The notes: generated by a model from the sequence alone, not told the origin. Shown: positions 36,671-45,945, numbered from the stretch's first letter. The stretch: DNA of 64,000 bases from PZPK01 sp965230795 (GCA_965230795.1 OZ246020.1:2542001-2606000), one strand, 5' to 3'. A program made the numbers and translations.

Positions 36671-37335
36671 CAGAACGCCTCCTTAACATTGTGGGCAGAC
36701 ATTTTGTAATCGGCTGGTTCGATCTGATCCTTCTTCCAGCCACGCAATGCCCAGATCAACAATCCGATGATGAAGAATGCGCTGGGAGGCAACAGCAATA
36801 AGCCATTGGGCACATACCAGCCACCGTCATTGACGGTCGCCAGGATTTCTACACCAAACAACTTGCCCGCGCCCAACAATTCCCGGAAAAACGCAACCGC
36901 CAGCAGAATGGCTGCATATCCAAGGCCGTTACCGACACCGTCCAGAAAACTCATACCGGGACCATTCTGCATTGCGAATGCCTCAGCGCGCCCCATGACG
37001 ATACAGTTGGTTATGATCAAGCCAACGAATACCGAGAGCTGCTTACTGATTTCATAGGCATAGGCTCGCAAAACCTGATCTACTACGATTACCAGGGACG
37101 CAATAATGGTCATCTGTACAATGATTCGGATATTTGACGGGATCTGGCTGCGAATCAGAGACACCGCAAGATTGGACAGCCCTGTAACCGTACATACAGC
37201 AATGCCCATTACGACAGAGAGCTGCATGCTTGTGGTAACCGCCAGCGCTGAACAAATCCCCAGAATCTGCAAAGCGATAGGGTTATTACTGAATATTGGT
37301 TCGAAAAGAACTTTCTTCGCCGTTACTTCACTCAT
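36670..37335 (-). CDS. nqrD: Na+-NQR subunit D
   Basis: Integral membrane subunit of 221 residues pairing with NqrE. The segments LGICSALAVTT and ITNCIVMGRAEAFAM carry the two Cys expected to hold the intramembrane iron centre. Hydrophobic helices fill most of the sequence, and the C-terminal tail is charged (KKDQIEPADYKM). One base separates it from nqrC and it overlaps nqrE by one base. Confidence 0.97.
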   Translation of the reverse strand: MSEVTAKKVLFEPIFSNNPIALQILGICSALAVTTSMQLSVVMGIAVCTVTGLSNLAVSLIRSQIPSNIRIIVQMTIIASLVIVVDQVLRAYAYEISKQLSVFVGLIITNCIVMGRAEAFAMQNGPGMSFLDGVGNGLGYAAILLAVAFFRELLGAGKLFGVEILATVNDGGWYVPNGLLLLPPSAFFIIGLLIWALRGWKKDQIEPADYKMSAHNVKEAF

Positions 37336-37336
37336 C

Positions 37337-38140
37337 TCACACCCCCTCGCGCAGACGATTCAGATAAGGCTGAAAGCCGTTTTCGCCTGTCCAGAATTTA
37401 ATCAAATTGGTAACACCACGACTGGTCAAAGTCGCACCGGATAGCCCATCCACCATGTACTGAGCTTCCGGATGAGACTTATCGACTGAACCTTTGACGA
37501 GGTGTAACTGAGGCTCTGTGCCTTCATCCAGATCATAGACTTTCTTACCGGGCCAAATGGCCTTCCAGCGTGGATTGTCTACTTCACCACCTAGACCGGG
37601 TGTTTCTGCGTGCTCATAAAAACCCAGCCCAACGACTGTATTGGCATCTCCTTCCAAGGCCAGAAAGCCGTGAAGTGTTGACCAAAGACCATAGCCGCTT
37701 ACAGGCAAAATAATCGTTTTCAGATCACTCCCTTCTTTGACCAGATAAACTTTTGCATATCGGACCCGACGCTTGATGCCAGCGATATCCACGTCACCAT
37801 CGAGAGATTCTGAAAGCTTAGGATCCTTTGATGCTTTTCGCTGATCGTATTGCAGGGCTTCTTCTTTGCCTACAACGCCAGGCTCCACGTACTCCCCCGT
37901 GTCCAGATCAACCAAGCGAGCCTCAATTGTAGAGAAAGCTTGCTCGATTTCCTGTGCAGTGGCGCCGTCGTTTAACAGCCCCGCTGCAGCAAGAATGTTG
38001 GATTTGAGATTCAGAGCTTTGTTTTTTTGCTGTATCGGCTTCAGCAGTACCACCGAACTGGCAACTACTATTGAACAGACGATGCAAAGCAAAAACGCGA
38101 CTGTAACGGTTTTACCGATCGTTTCTTTTGAACTAGACAC
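37337..38140 (-). CDS. nqrC: Na+-NQR subunit C (covalent FMN)
   Basis: Subunit of 267 residues with one N-terminal transmembrane helix (VTVAFLLCIVCSIVVASSVVLL) and a periplasmic FMN-binding domain. The flavinylation motif SGATLTS near residue 235 holds the Thr to which ApbE links FMN. ETPGLGGEV is another family hallmark. The start overlaps the nqrB stop by 8 bases. Confidence 0.97.
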   Translation of the reverse strand: MSSSKETIGKTVTVAFLLCIVCSIVVASSVVLLKPIQQKNKALNLKSNILAAAGLLNDGATAQEIEQAFSTIEARLVDLDTGEYVEPGVVGKEEALQYDQRKASKDPKLSESLDGDVDIAGIKRRVRYAKVYLVKEGSDLKTIILPVSGYGLWSTLHGFLALEGDANTVVGLGFYEHAETPGLGGEVDNPRWKAIWPGKKVYDLDEGTEPQLHLVKGSVDKSHPEAQYMVDGLSGATLTSRGVTNLIKFWTGENGFQPYLNRLREGV

Positions 38141-39323
38141 GCGCTAACCTCCGTTTGATGTTCGCCTGTACCACGAGATGGTCGATAAATGGAGCAAAGA
38201 GGTTGGCAAACAATATTGCCAGCATGATGCCCTCGGGGAACGCCGGATTAATCACTCGTATCAACACCGTCATCACACCTATCAAGGCGCCAAACACGAA
38301 CTTGCCTGTATCTGTCATCGAGGCTGAAACCGGATCGGTCGCCATAAAGATCATACCGAAACAGAATCCACCCATGACAAGGTGCCATTGTGGCGGAACG
38401 CCAAACATGGGATTGGTATCCGAACCAATCGCGTTAAAGAGTAAGGAGCAGGCAATCATGCCACCCAATACTCCGACGACGATCCGCCAGGATGCAATGC
38501 GCGTGATCAGCAACACCGAACCACCGATCAGGATTGCTAATGTCGAAGTCTCACCAATGGAACCTTGAATATTACCCAGGAACGCATCCATCCAGGTGAT
38601 ACTTGCGGTAACTGCTTCCATTCCGCCTGAGGCCGCCAGGCTCAAGCCAGTGGCGCCACTGAAACCGTCAACCGCAGTCCAAACTGCATCTCCGGAAATA
38701 TCAGAAGGATAAGCAAAGTACAGGAAAGCACGTCCGGTTAATGCCGGATTCAGGAAGTTCTTGCCGGTACCACCAAAGATTTCCTTGCCGATAACCACCC
38801 CGAAAGATATGCCCAGAGCAACCTGCCACAAGGGAATATCAGGCGGAACAATCAGTGCAAACAGCACAGACGTAACAAAGAAGCCTTCGTTCACTTCATG
38901 CCCACGGACCGCGGCAAACAGCACTTCCCAGAAGCCGCCGACGATAAAGGTAACGGCATAAATCGGGACGAAATATGCAGCACCATATACCAGGTTATGC
39001 AGCCAGTTTGACGGGTCGTGACCAATGAAGAACAGGCTATGCCAATCGGTCGGTGCGATACCTGCACCCGCGGCAATGGCCGTATTCGCATGAAAGCCCA
39101 CATTCCACATGCCATAGAACATGGCAGGGAAAGTACACATCCAAACCGTGATCATGATGCGTTTGAGATCAACACCGTCTCGTACATGTGAAGTGGTGCG
39201 CGTTACGCTTGCAGGCGAGTAAAAAATGGTGTCGACAGCCTCATACAAGGCATACCATCTTTCGTATTTCCCGCCTTTGTGGAAATGAGGTTCGATACTG
39301 TCTAAAAATGCTCTCAGTCCCAT
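38133..39323 (-). CDS. nqrB: Na+-NQR subunit B (covalent FMN, riboflavin, Na+ path)
   Basis: Largest membrane subunit, 396 residues, with about ten hydrophobic segments. The covalent FMN site is in DGFSGATGLSLA (about residue 220), and NPALTGRAFLYFAYP, GKEIFGGTGKNFLNP and FMATDPVSASMTDTGK are conserved loops. It is believed to form the main Na+ translocation path and the quinone site. It begins 2 bases after nqrA's stop. Confidence 0.97.
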   Translation of the reverse strand: MGLRAFLDSIEPHFHKGGKYERWYALYEAVDTIFYSPASVTRTTSHVRDGVDLKRIMITVWMCTFPAMFYGMWNVGFHANTAIAAGAGIAPTDWHSLFFIGHDPSNWLHNLVYGAAYFVPIYAVTFIVGGFWEVLFAAVRGHEVNEGFFVTSVLFALIVPPDIPLWQVALGISFGVVIGKEIFGGTGKNFLNPALTGRAFLYFAYPSDISGDAVWTAVDGFSGATGLSLAASGGMEAVTASITWMDAFLGNIQGSIGETSTLAILIGGSVLLITRIASWRIVVGVLGGMIACSLLFNAIGSDTNPMFGVPPQWHLVMGGFCFGMIFMATDPVSASMTDTGKFVFGALIGVMTVLIRVINPAFPEGIMLAILFANLFAPFIDHLVVQANIKRRLARV

Positions 39324-39325
39324 GA

Positions 39326-40669
39326 CTACCCCTCTTTCTCAATACGAGTGAGATTGTCCCGCAAAATAGGACCGTATTCGTATTTGCCCGGGCACACGAA
39401 GGTGCACAAGGCCAAATCTTCTTCATCCAACTCCAGACAACCCAGAAGCTGAGCCTGCTCGGTATCACCCACGATTAGAGAACGCAGCAGCTGCGTTGGC
39501 AGGATATCGAGAGGCATAACTCTTTCGTATGCTCCCACTGGCACCATGGCTCGTTCACTGCCATTGGTTGTGGTAGTAAAATCGAAGAGTTTTCCAGAAA
39601 ACAACTTGGAGAGGTAAATATTCATTACCGAGAACTTATCGGTACCCGGAGACAACCAACCCATAAACTCGCGTTCGCCAGCCTCTTTCAATACGCTGAT
39701 CTGATTGGCATAGCGTCCAAGAAAATCGACGGAATCTCTCGCTGTGCGACCACCAAAAACCGATCCGGAAATAATGCGCGAAGCAGACTCAGACAGCTCA
39801 TCATTAGTCAGTTCTGAGATGTTTGCACCGACTCGCGTCCTTACAAGGCGCGGCGATTTAACAGCCGGTCCGGCCAGTGCAACGACGCGCTCAACACACA
39901 AATCGCCCGATACGAACAATTTGCCAACCGCAACAACATCCTGATAACCGATGTGCCACACAGTTTTTTCAGCACTGACTGGATCAATAAAGTGGATGTG
40001 TGTACCGACATTGCCGGCAGGATGCATGCCAGAGAATGTGCGCTGTTCAACTCGGCTGGATGCATTCAGCTTGAGTTCGCTACCAGACTCTGAGCACACA
40101 AAGACCTTGCCGTCAGTTAATTTGCTGAGAACAACCAAGCCCTGATTGAAGGACTCCATTTCGGAATCGACAACAACTCGGGGATCCGCAGCCAGTGGAT
40201 TTGTATCCATCGCTGACACAAATACAGAGTTCGGCACACTATCGACCGCCGGAACTTTGCTGTAAGGACGTGTTCTTAGCGCAGTCCATAAACCAGACTC
40301 GACAAGATTCTCAACCACCTGCTCTCGGGACAGATTTTCGAGTTCTGCTGCACTGTATTTAGCAAACTCGATGCCGTCGTCACCGGATACTTCAATCACG
40401 ATGGATTGAAACACCCGTCTTTCACCACGGTTGATTTCAACTACCGTTCCGCTGGCTGGTGACGTGTATTTAACGCCGGCCGTTTTTTTGTCTTCAAAAA
40501 GCACTTGGCCTTTTTTAACTGTATCGCCCACCTGCACAAACATAGTCGGCTTCATGCCAACGTAGTCAAAGCCGACCAGTGCGACTTTGCTAACCTTATT
40601 GCCATCGGTGATTTTTTGTTCGGGCGAACCAGAAATTGGAAGATCCAGGCCTTTCTTAATCTTGACCAT
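39326..40669 (-). CDS. nqrA: Na+-NQR subunit A
   Basis: First gene of the sodium pump operon. It is a soluble 447-residue subunit docking on the cytoplasmic side and probably helping quinone binding. The N-terminus MVKIKKGLDLPISGSP and the motif HPAGNVGTHIHFIDPV are strongly conserved. The ending, with CTFVCPGKYEYGPILRDNL, is typical. Upstream is a 414-base spacer that should contain the operon promoter. Confidence 0.97.
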   Translation of the reverse strand: MVKIKKGLDLPISGSPEQKITDGNKVSKVALVGFDYVGMKPTMFVQVGDTVKKGQVLFEDKKTAGVKYTSPASGTVVEINRGERRVFQSIVIEVSGDDGIEFAKYSAAELENLSREQVVENLVESGLWTALRTRPYSKVPAVDSVPNSVFVSAMDTNPLAADPRVVVDSEMESFNQGLVVLSKLTDGKVFVCSESGSELKLNASSRVEQRTFSGMHPAGNVGTHIHFIDPVSAEKTVWHIGYQDVVAVGKLFVSGDLCVERVVALAGPAVKSPRLVRTRVGANISELTNDELSESASRIISGSVFGGRTARDSVDFLGRYANQISVLKEAGEREFMGWLSPGTDKFSVMNIYLSKLFSGKLFDFTTTTNGSERAMVPVGAYERVMPLDILPTQLLRSLIVGDTEQAQLLGCLELDEEDLALCTFVCPGKYEYGPILRDNLTRIEKEG

Positions 40670-40821
40670 TCATCCCGCCTAATCATCAGAAATCGTGAAT
40701 TATTTGCCTTTCTCCTGACACGCTATCCAACCAATGAAAATGAGACCTCACTCTCTTTTGAGCGCGAGAACATTTGATTCGGTGCTGTAAATGTGAGAAG
40801 GGCGATCCAAAAAACGCGCCA

Positions 40822-40850
40822 ATTATAAAGATGCGACAGGCAATTTGCTA
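40822..40850 (-). promoter_or_regulatory. Candidate -10/-35 promoter for the nqr operon
   Basis: TATAAT on the - strand (40827-40822) with a weak TAGCAA at 17-bp spacing. The -10 is perfect but the -35 matches badly, so an activator or extended element may be needed. Confidence 0.35.
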
Positions 40851-41017
40851 CACCATGGAGCAAAAATAAAACTCTTCCTGAATAGGTAGATACCGGAATG
40901 GTCATCTACCGCCACACCGCCGAAAATCCGATTAACTGCCCAGTCAATATAGAAGATATCTACGGGTATTCAACGAGGCTCGCTCCCTATAACCCTGTTT
41001 GGCGCTGACAGATAAAG

Positions 41018-41052
41018 AAAAAGGGCGCGACCCATGGGATCTCGCCCTTTTT
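41018..41052. terminator. Rho-independent terminator after gap
   Basis: AAAAAGGGCG (41018-41027) pairs with CGCCCTTTTT (41043-41052). The 15-base interior contains a further CCCATGGG palindrome. It lies 32 bases downstream of the gap stop codon and ends the gap transcript before the nqr promoter region. Confidence 0.85.
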
Positions 41053-41083
41053 TATAGACTATGAATAACCGCTTATCGGCTAT

Positions 41084-42556
41084 TTAATTACCAAGCTTTG
41101 GGAAAGCGGGATACGTGACACCGGCCATCTGGTTTGCAATACGAATAACCTGCGCACTGTAACCAAATTCGTTGTCGTACCAGACGTACAATACAACTCG
41201 TGTACCATTCACAATGGTTGCCTTGGAATCAACAATGCCCGCTCTTCGCGAGCCAACGAAGTCAGTCGAAACCACTTCTTCTGAATTCACGTAGTCGATC
41301 TGCTTTTGCAAATCCGAGTGCAAAGACACCTGGCGCAGATAGTTATTAACTTCTTCCACGCTGGTATCGCGAGATACGTTAAGGTTAAGAATTGCCATGG
41401 ACACATTTGGCGTTGGAACCCGGATTGCATTACCCGTCAGCTTACCCGCCATTTCCGGCAGCGCTTTTGCTACCGCTTTCGCAGCACCGGTTTCGGTAAT
41501 AACCATATTCAAGGGCGCGCTGCGACCGCGACGACTACCCTTGTGATAGTTATCAATCAGATTCTGGTCATTGGTGTAAGAGTGCACAGTCTCAACATGC
41601 CCATCAATCACACCAAATTCGTCATTAACGGCTTTGAGCACAGGGGTAATCGCATTCGTTGTACAGGAGGCCGCTGACAAAATCGTATCTGAGTCAACAA
41701 CATCTCCGTTATTGATACCGTAGACAATATTCTTAATATCACCCTTACCCGGGGCAGTCAGCAGAACCTTGGCCACGCCTTTGGACTTCAGGTGAAGACC
41801 CAAGCCCTCTTCATCACGCCAAATACCGGTATTGTCGATCACTATTGCGTGATCGATGCCATACTGAGTGTAATCCACCTGGTCGGGACCGGGAGAGTAA
41901 ATCACCTGAATGCAGTTGCCGTTAGCAATGATACGATTATTCTCGTTGTCAACGGTGATAGTCCCTTCGAATGGGCCATGAACAGAATCGCGGCGCAAGA
42001 GGCTGGCGCGTTTTTCCAGGTCGTTGGAGGCCTTACCCTTTCGAACCACAATGGCACGTAATCGCAAGTTGTTTCCGCCACCGGCTTTTTCGATCAAAAT
42101 TCTCGCCAACAGACGACCGATTCGTCCAAAACCGTACAAAACAACGTCTTTGGTTTCTTCTTCTTTGGCACTTGCGGTCTCAGTTTCATAAGCGCCGACC
42201 ACATCACCGAGCTCCGCCTTGATGAAATCTTCGAGCGAAACGCCATCTTCCTGATCATTGTAACGCACAGCGAGCTTGCCAATATCGATACGGGCACGCC
42301 CCAGATCAAGACTATCCAGTGTTTTCAGAACAGCATAGGTGTCATGGACAGAAAGCTCTTTCTGCTCCACCTGACGCACAAATCGATGGGATTTAAGCAG
42401 ACCGATCACCGATTGGTTGATAATGGCCCGGCCGTAGATTGAGGTTACGACATTATTTCGACGGTAGAGTCTGCCGATCAGGGGGATCATTGACTCCGCC
42501 ACGGTTTCGCGGTCCATCCAGTCTTCAAAATAGTTATCGATCACTTCATTGCTCAC
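41084..42556 (-). CDS. gap: Glyceraldehyde-3-phosphate dehydrogenase, long type
   Basis: NAD(P)-dependent phosphorylating GAPDH of 490 residues, GTG start. An N-terminal extension of about 135 residues, absent from the classic 330-residue enzyme, precedes the Rossmann motif YGFGRIGRLLAR. This long form is the one known from Pseudomonas-type bacteria. The catalytic loop AASCTTNAITPVLK, the anion-site HSYTNDQN and the C-terminal VWYDNEFGYSAQV are intact. The residues following the first strand of the nucleotide-binding domain are not decisive for NAD versus NADP. Its proximity to nqr and sthA is conserved in Pseudomonas. Confidence 0.95.
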   Translation of the reverse strand: MSNEVIDNYFEDWMDRETVAESMIPLIGRLYRRNNVVTSIYGRAIINQSVIGLLKSHRFVRQVEQKELSVHDTYAVLKTLDSLDLGRARIDIGKLAVRYNDQEDGVSLEDFIKAELGDVVGAYETETASAKEEETKDVVLYGFGRIGRLLARILIEKAGGGNNLRLRAIVVRKGKASNDLEKRASLLRRDSVHGPFEGTITVDNENNRIIANGNCIQVIYSPGPDQVDYTQYGIDHAIVIDNTGIWRDEEGLGLHLKSKGVAKVLLTAPGKGDIKNIVYGINNGDVVDSDTILSAASCTTNAITPVLKAVNDEFGVIDGHVETVHSYTNDQNLIDNYHKGSRRGRSAPLNMVITETGAAKAVAKALPEMAGKLTGNAIRVPTPNVSMAILNLNVSRDTSVEEVNNYLRQVSLHSDLQKQIDYVNSEEVVSTDFVGSRRAGIVDSKATIVNGTRVVLYVWYDNEFGYSAQVIRIANQMAGVTYPAFPKLGN

Positions 42557-42604
42557 GCTTAAACACCTCTGTTTAGTTCACTGTGCGCCAAAAATGGGTG
42601 CGGT

Positions 42605-42633
42605 ATTATCCCGATATCTCGATGTTAGCGCAA
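42605..42633 (-). promoter_or_regulatory. Candidate sigma-70 promoter for gap
   Basis: On the - strand TTGCGC (42633-42628), 17-bp spacer, GATAAT (42610-42605). It predicts a start site near 42598 and a leader of about 40 bases with AGAGGTG before the GTG start. Confidence 0.45.
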
Positions 42634-42815
42634 CGCACCTCCACACCCCTCGGTGAGAAACAATGCAAATTTTTAGCGACATTCATGATCTTGCTCAATT
42701 GTTTTCAGAATGCGCCGATAAATCTTCCGTTATTACAAACACTTGCTACACTTTCCAAAAGACCCTGGAAATAACATAAATATTGCACCGGCCTAAGCTC
42801 CATAGGGAACCCATC

Positions 42816-43595
42816 GTGCCACAAACAAGTGCTCTGATAGTGGATGATTCGTCAACATCACGAATGCTGTTGACCAAGATTCTTCGAAAAATGGATATAC
42901 ATTGCGAGCAGGCCTCGTCGGGTGAAGATGCGCTTTCTCAGCTTTCCTGGTATAGACCTGACTTTATTTTTCTCGACCATCTCATGCCAGGAATGGATGG
43001 CTTTGAAACGCTCAAAGCAATAAAAAATGATCCGGAAATCAAGAACATTCCGGTCATCATGTACACCTCGCAGCATGCACACCGATTTTACGAGGAGGCT
43101 CACAGCCTCGGTGCCGCAGGCGTCATTTCAAAGCAGATAGATCGAGACAAGCTCTATCTGATGATCAACCGTCTATGCCTGAATGAACAGGTAGAGCAGG
43201 ATGTGCCGACGGTTTATCAGGAAGTCCAAAAAGATGTTAACGAAGCGATAGACGAGGCCTCCAGCAGCAAACTGGTTGCGCGAATTTCCACCCTGGAAAC
43301 TGCCTACGAGGAATTACATGAAGAAAATCGCGCGCTGAGACTGGAGCTGAATCAGTCGATGGTCAATCAGGAAGAATTGCGTCAACGCAGTCAGCGCGTT
43401 TCCATTCCCCAGTTTATTATGACCGTCTTTCTGGCGCTTGCGCTGTTCGCATCTACCTTTACCTGGTTTACCACGCAACGAATAGAGCGTGCCTATCTGG
43501 AAAACCAGCATCAGCTGGGGCTGATTAATGAGCTCATTGATGAGATCATCGACCTTCTGGAACAACGACCTGAATCGGAAGATACGGAGAGGTAA
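42816..43595 (+). CDS. Membrane-anchored receiver protein (REC, coiled coil, C-terminal TM)
   Basis: Response regulator of 259 residues without a DNA-binding domain. I chose the GTG at 42816 because AGGGA lies 8 bases upstream; a TTG at 42783 is also open. The receiver domain has the acidic pair D10-D11, phospho-acceptor D54 in FIFLDHLMPGMDG, the switch Thr in MYTSQ and the Lys in VISKQID. After residue 125 comes a predicted coiled coil (LVARISTLETAYEELHEENR), then a hydrophobic helix at about 199-218 (FIMTVFLALALFASTFTWF). A short heptad-like tail (LGLINELIDEIIDLLEQ) would be outside the membrane. A C-terminal anchor on a receiver is unusual. It is first of a three-gene unit with a receiver-TPR protein and a histidine kinase. 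Confidence 0.82.
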   Translation: MPQTSALIVDDSSTSRMLLTKILRKMDIHCEQASSGEDALSQLSWYRPDFIFLDHLMPGMDGFETLKAIKNDPEIKNIPVIMYTSQHAHRFYEEAHSLGAAGVISKQIDRDKLYLMINRLCLNEQVEQDVPTVYQEVQKDVNEAIDEASSSKLVARISTLETAYEELHEENRALRLELNQSMVNQEELRQRSQRVSIPQFIMTVFLALALFASTFTWFTTQRIERAYLENQHQLGLINELIDEIIDLLEQRPESEDTER

Positions 43596-43601
43596 GCTCT
43601 G
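43584..43601 (+). promoter_or_regulatory. Ribosome-binding site pointing to a CTG start at 43599
   Basis: GGAGAGG (43586-43592) lies 6 bases before CTG at 43599. It overlaps the end of the preceding gene, whose TAA is 43593-43595. No ATG, GTG or TTG occurs in frame between that stop and 43680. Confidence 0.5.
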
Positions 43602-45260
43602 GAAGAAGTAAAACTCAAAAAATTATATCCAAAGCTGAAGTTCCTGATCGTCGACGATTTTGAGAGCTTCCGCTCGTCTTTGCGCCTTATGTTGTCTTCT
43701 TTCGGCGCCGACCAGGTGGAAATGGCAAGCAATGCAGAGGATGCACTCAGCAAATGTCGCTATGACTATTACGATGTAATTCTGTGTGATTTCAATTTGG
43801 GTGCCGGCAAAAACGGACAACAGATTCTTGAAGAATTACGGGTCCGTAAACGTCTCAAGCACACTCACCTTTTCATCATGATTACCGCAGAAACTGCCAA
43901 AGATGTCGTACTCGGTGCCCGAGAGTATCAGCCAGACGGCTACATCGCGAAGCCAATTACCCGCACTGTTCTTGAGAAGCGGCTAGCCGCTTTACTTACA
44001 CAGCAGAAAATTCTGAAACCGATCAATCGTGAAATTGATCTGGAAAACCACGCCAAGGCGATCACCCTTTGCCATCAAATGCTCGAGGGCAAAACCAAGT
44101 ATAAGTCCTGGTGCTATCAAACCCTTGCCAAGCTTTATACACAGGTAGGTGATACCGCCAACGCAGAAAAAATCTACCGGGACGTACTGAAAACCCGGGA
44201 GCTCCCCTGGGCGCGCCTAGGCATGGGGCAAGTGTTGAATCTGGAACAACAGTATTCCGACGCCAAGCAGTGTTTTGAGGAAGTCATCAAGGCTAACCCC
44301 AATATTATTGAAGCCTACGACGGCATGTCAGAATCCTATTTAAAAATGGGGCAAGCGAAACAAGCCCAGGAAGCACTTCAGGAAGCGGTTTCACTCTCTC
44401 CCAGAATGGTCTTGAGACAGGAAAAGCTTGGAAACATCTGCCAGCAAAATCAGGATATTGAAGCCGCAGTCAATGCATACCGCAAGGCGGTACAGTTTGG
44501 TGAAAACTCCATACACGAGTCCGTCAACCATTACCTGGAGTTGGGTCGCTGCCTCTCGGACTGGTGTGATGGGGACACCTCAGATGCTGGTAAAGCGCGA
44601 GCTAAAGAAGCCACTCAGGTATTGGATACAGCGGCCAACAAATTCTCGGCCAACGAAGACGCCTGTTTGAGCGCCCTGCTTATCGAAGCAAGAGTTCACG
44701 CCGGTCAGGGTAAAACAGCGGCGGCAGAGGAAACATTGCATAAAGCGGAATGCATGATTGAAGAGGCATCCCTTAACCCGGATGTGGGGCTCGAGTTGGC
44801 ACGAACATTATATGCCCTTGGTCAGGATGACAGAGCCCAGGCGCTGTTAGTCGATCTATCTTCGCGTTGCGCGGATATGCCGGAAGTCCTTTCACGCATC
44901 GAATCGCTCATGGACGAACCGGAAGGTCTCGAAGCTCGCATGAAAGCTAAAGAACTTAACAAATCCGGCATCAGCCTGTTTGAAAAAGGCAATCTTCTTG
45001 AGGCCATTGAAGCATTCAAGGGCGCTCTGGAACACACTCCAAAGCATGCCGCGCTGAATCTCAACCTGGTTCAGGTCGCTGTAAAACAATGCAAAGCCGA
45101 ATTCGACCCATACTTACTTAAACAGGCGCGAATTTGTATGGAGCGTATCAGCCATATTCCGGAGCAACACCATCAATTCAAACGCCTGCAACATTTCAAA
45201 AAACTAGTGGCCAAAATGACTTCCAGTAAAACGCCACAGGAGGACAGCCCCAATGAATGA
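43599..45260 (+). CDS. Receiver-TPR response regulator, apparent CTG start
   Basis: Two-domain signalling protein of about 553 residues. The first standard start codon in frame is a TTG at 43680, but beta-1 of the receiver (KFLIVDDFE, acidic pair D19-D20) is encoded before it, so translation must begin upstream. CTG at 43599, behind a good ribosome-binding site, is the best candidate. Phospho-acceptor D64 lies in VILCDFNLGAG, with the Thr in MITAE and the Lys in YIAKPITR. From about residue 150 there are repeated TPR-like helix pairs (LAKLYTQVGDTANAEKIYRD, LGMGQVLNLEQQYSDAKQCF, LLEAIEAFKGALEHTPKHAA), suggesting a phosphorylation-controlled protein-binding scaffold. Alternatives are read-through of the TAA, which is in the same frame as the upstream gene, or a sequence error. 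It overlaps the kinase gene by 8 bases. Confidence 0.8.
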   Translation: MEEVKLKKLYPKLKFLIVDDFESFRSSLRLMLSSFGADQVEMASNAEDALSKCRYDYYDVILCDFNLGAGKNGQQILEELRVRKRLKHTHLFIMITAETAKDVVLGAREYQPDGYIAKPITRTVLEKRLAALLTQQKILKPINREIDLENHAKAITLCHQMLEGKTKYKSWCYQTLAKLYTQVGDTANAEKIYRDVLKTRELPWARLGMGQVLNLEQQYSDAKQCFEEVIKANPNIIEAYDGMSESYLKMGQAKQAQEALQEAVSLSPRMVLRQEKLGNICQQNQDIEAAVNAYRKAVQFGENSIHESVNHYLELGRCLSDWCDGDTSDAGKARAKEATQVLDTAANKFSANEDACLSALLIEARVHAGQGKTAAAEETLHKAECMIEEASLNPDVGLELARTLYALGQDDRAQALLVDLSSRCADMPEVLSRIESLMDEPEGLEARMKAKELNKSGISLFEKGNLLEAIEAFKGALEHTPKHAALNLNLVQVAVKQCKAEFDPYLLKQARICMERISHIPEQHHQFKRLQHFKKLVAKMTSSKTPQEDSPNE

Positions 45261-45945
45261 TAATGAAGAGCCGTTGGATTTTTCGTTGATCATCGCATCC
45301 GCAGTACACGACATGAAGAACTCGTTGAGCATGCTGCTGCACTCTGTTGACACTCTATGCGAAGAGATACCAGAGGATGTAAAGGAAAAACTCAATACCT
45401 CCACGATTCAGTACGAAGCTGAGCGGGTAAACAATTACCTGATCCAGCTGTTGGGATTGTATCGGCTCGAAAACAAGCGTCTATCTCTGCATATTGACGA
45501 GCATTATCTCGACGACCTCCTGGAAGAACAGGCTGCACACTATCGAGAAATGATGCAGGGGAAAAATGTTACCCTCAGTATTTCATCAGATCCCGGCCTT
45601 TGTTGGTTTTTCGATCGCGAAGTGATTCTGGGCGTTCTAAACAACGCTTTGAACAATGCCTCGCGCTATACGAAAAGCGCAATAGAAGTCTCCGCCCGAG
45701 AAGAAAACGGTTATCTCGTAATCGACGTGCAAGATGATGGCGCGGGTTACCCCAAAGACATGATTAAGGCGGATCCGGGTGAAATCATGAAAAACATCAA
45801 CTTTAAAACCGGTAGCACCAGCCTCGGACTGTATTTCGCATCAATGGTGGCCAAAATGCACACAGAAGGTGATCGGCATGGATATATCAAGTTATCTAAT
45901 GGTGGCAAGCTGAATGGCGGCGTATTTTCACTTTACCTCCCCTGA
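45253..45945 (+). CDS. Soluble sensorless histidine kinase
   Basis: Small kinase of 230 residues with no membrane segment and no sensor domain. The H-box SAVHDMKNSLSML has the phosphorylatable His 19 at the very N-terminus, in the HDxKN form. The ATP-binding domain has an N-box (LNNALNNASRYTKSA), a G1 box (VQDDGAGYP) and a G2 box (STSLGLYFAS), then a standard C-terminal strand. Input must come from a partner, most likely the membrane-anchored receiver or the TPR protein encoded just upstream. A terminator follows, closing the operon. Confidence 0.87.
   Translation: MNDNEEPLDFSLIIASAVHDMKNSLSMLLHSVDTLCEEIPEDVKEKLNTSTIQYEAERVNNYLIQLLGLYRLENKRLSLHIDEHYLDDLLEEQAAHYREMMQGKNVTLSISSDPGLCWFFDREVILGVLNNALNNASRYTKSAIEVSAREENGYLVIDVQDDGAGYPKDMIKADPGEIMKNINFKTGSTSLGLYFASMVAKMHTEGDRHGYIKLSNGGKLNGGVFSLYLP

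Larger units (their letters stand above)
40670..41083. other. Spacer with nqr promoter region and gap terminator
   Basis: No credible gene. On the - strand it must hold the nqr promoter, and near its other end lies the gap terminator (41018-41052). A TATAAT box is read on - at 40822-40827. The sequence 17 bases further upstream is TAGCAA (40845-40850), a poor -35. The transcript would carry a leader of about 150 bases. Nothing resembling a riboswitch was recognised. Confidence 0.6.
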
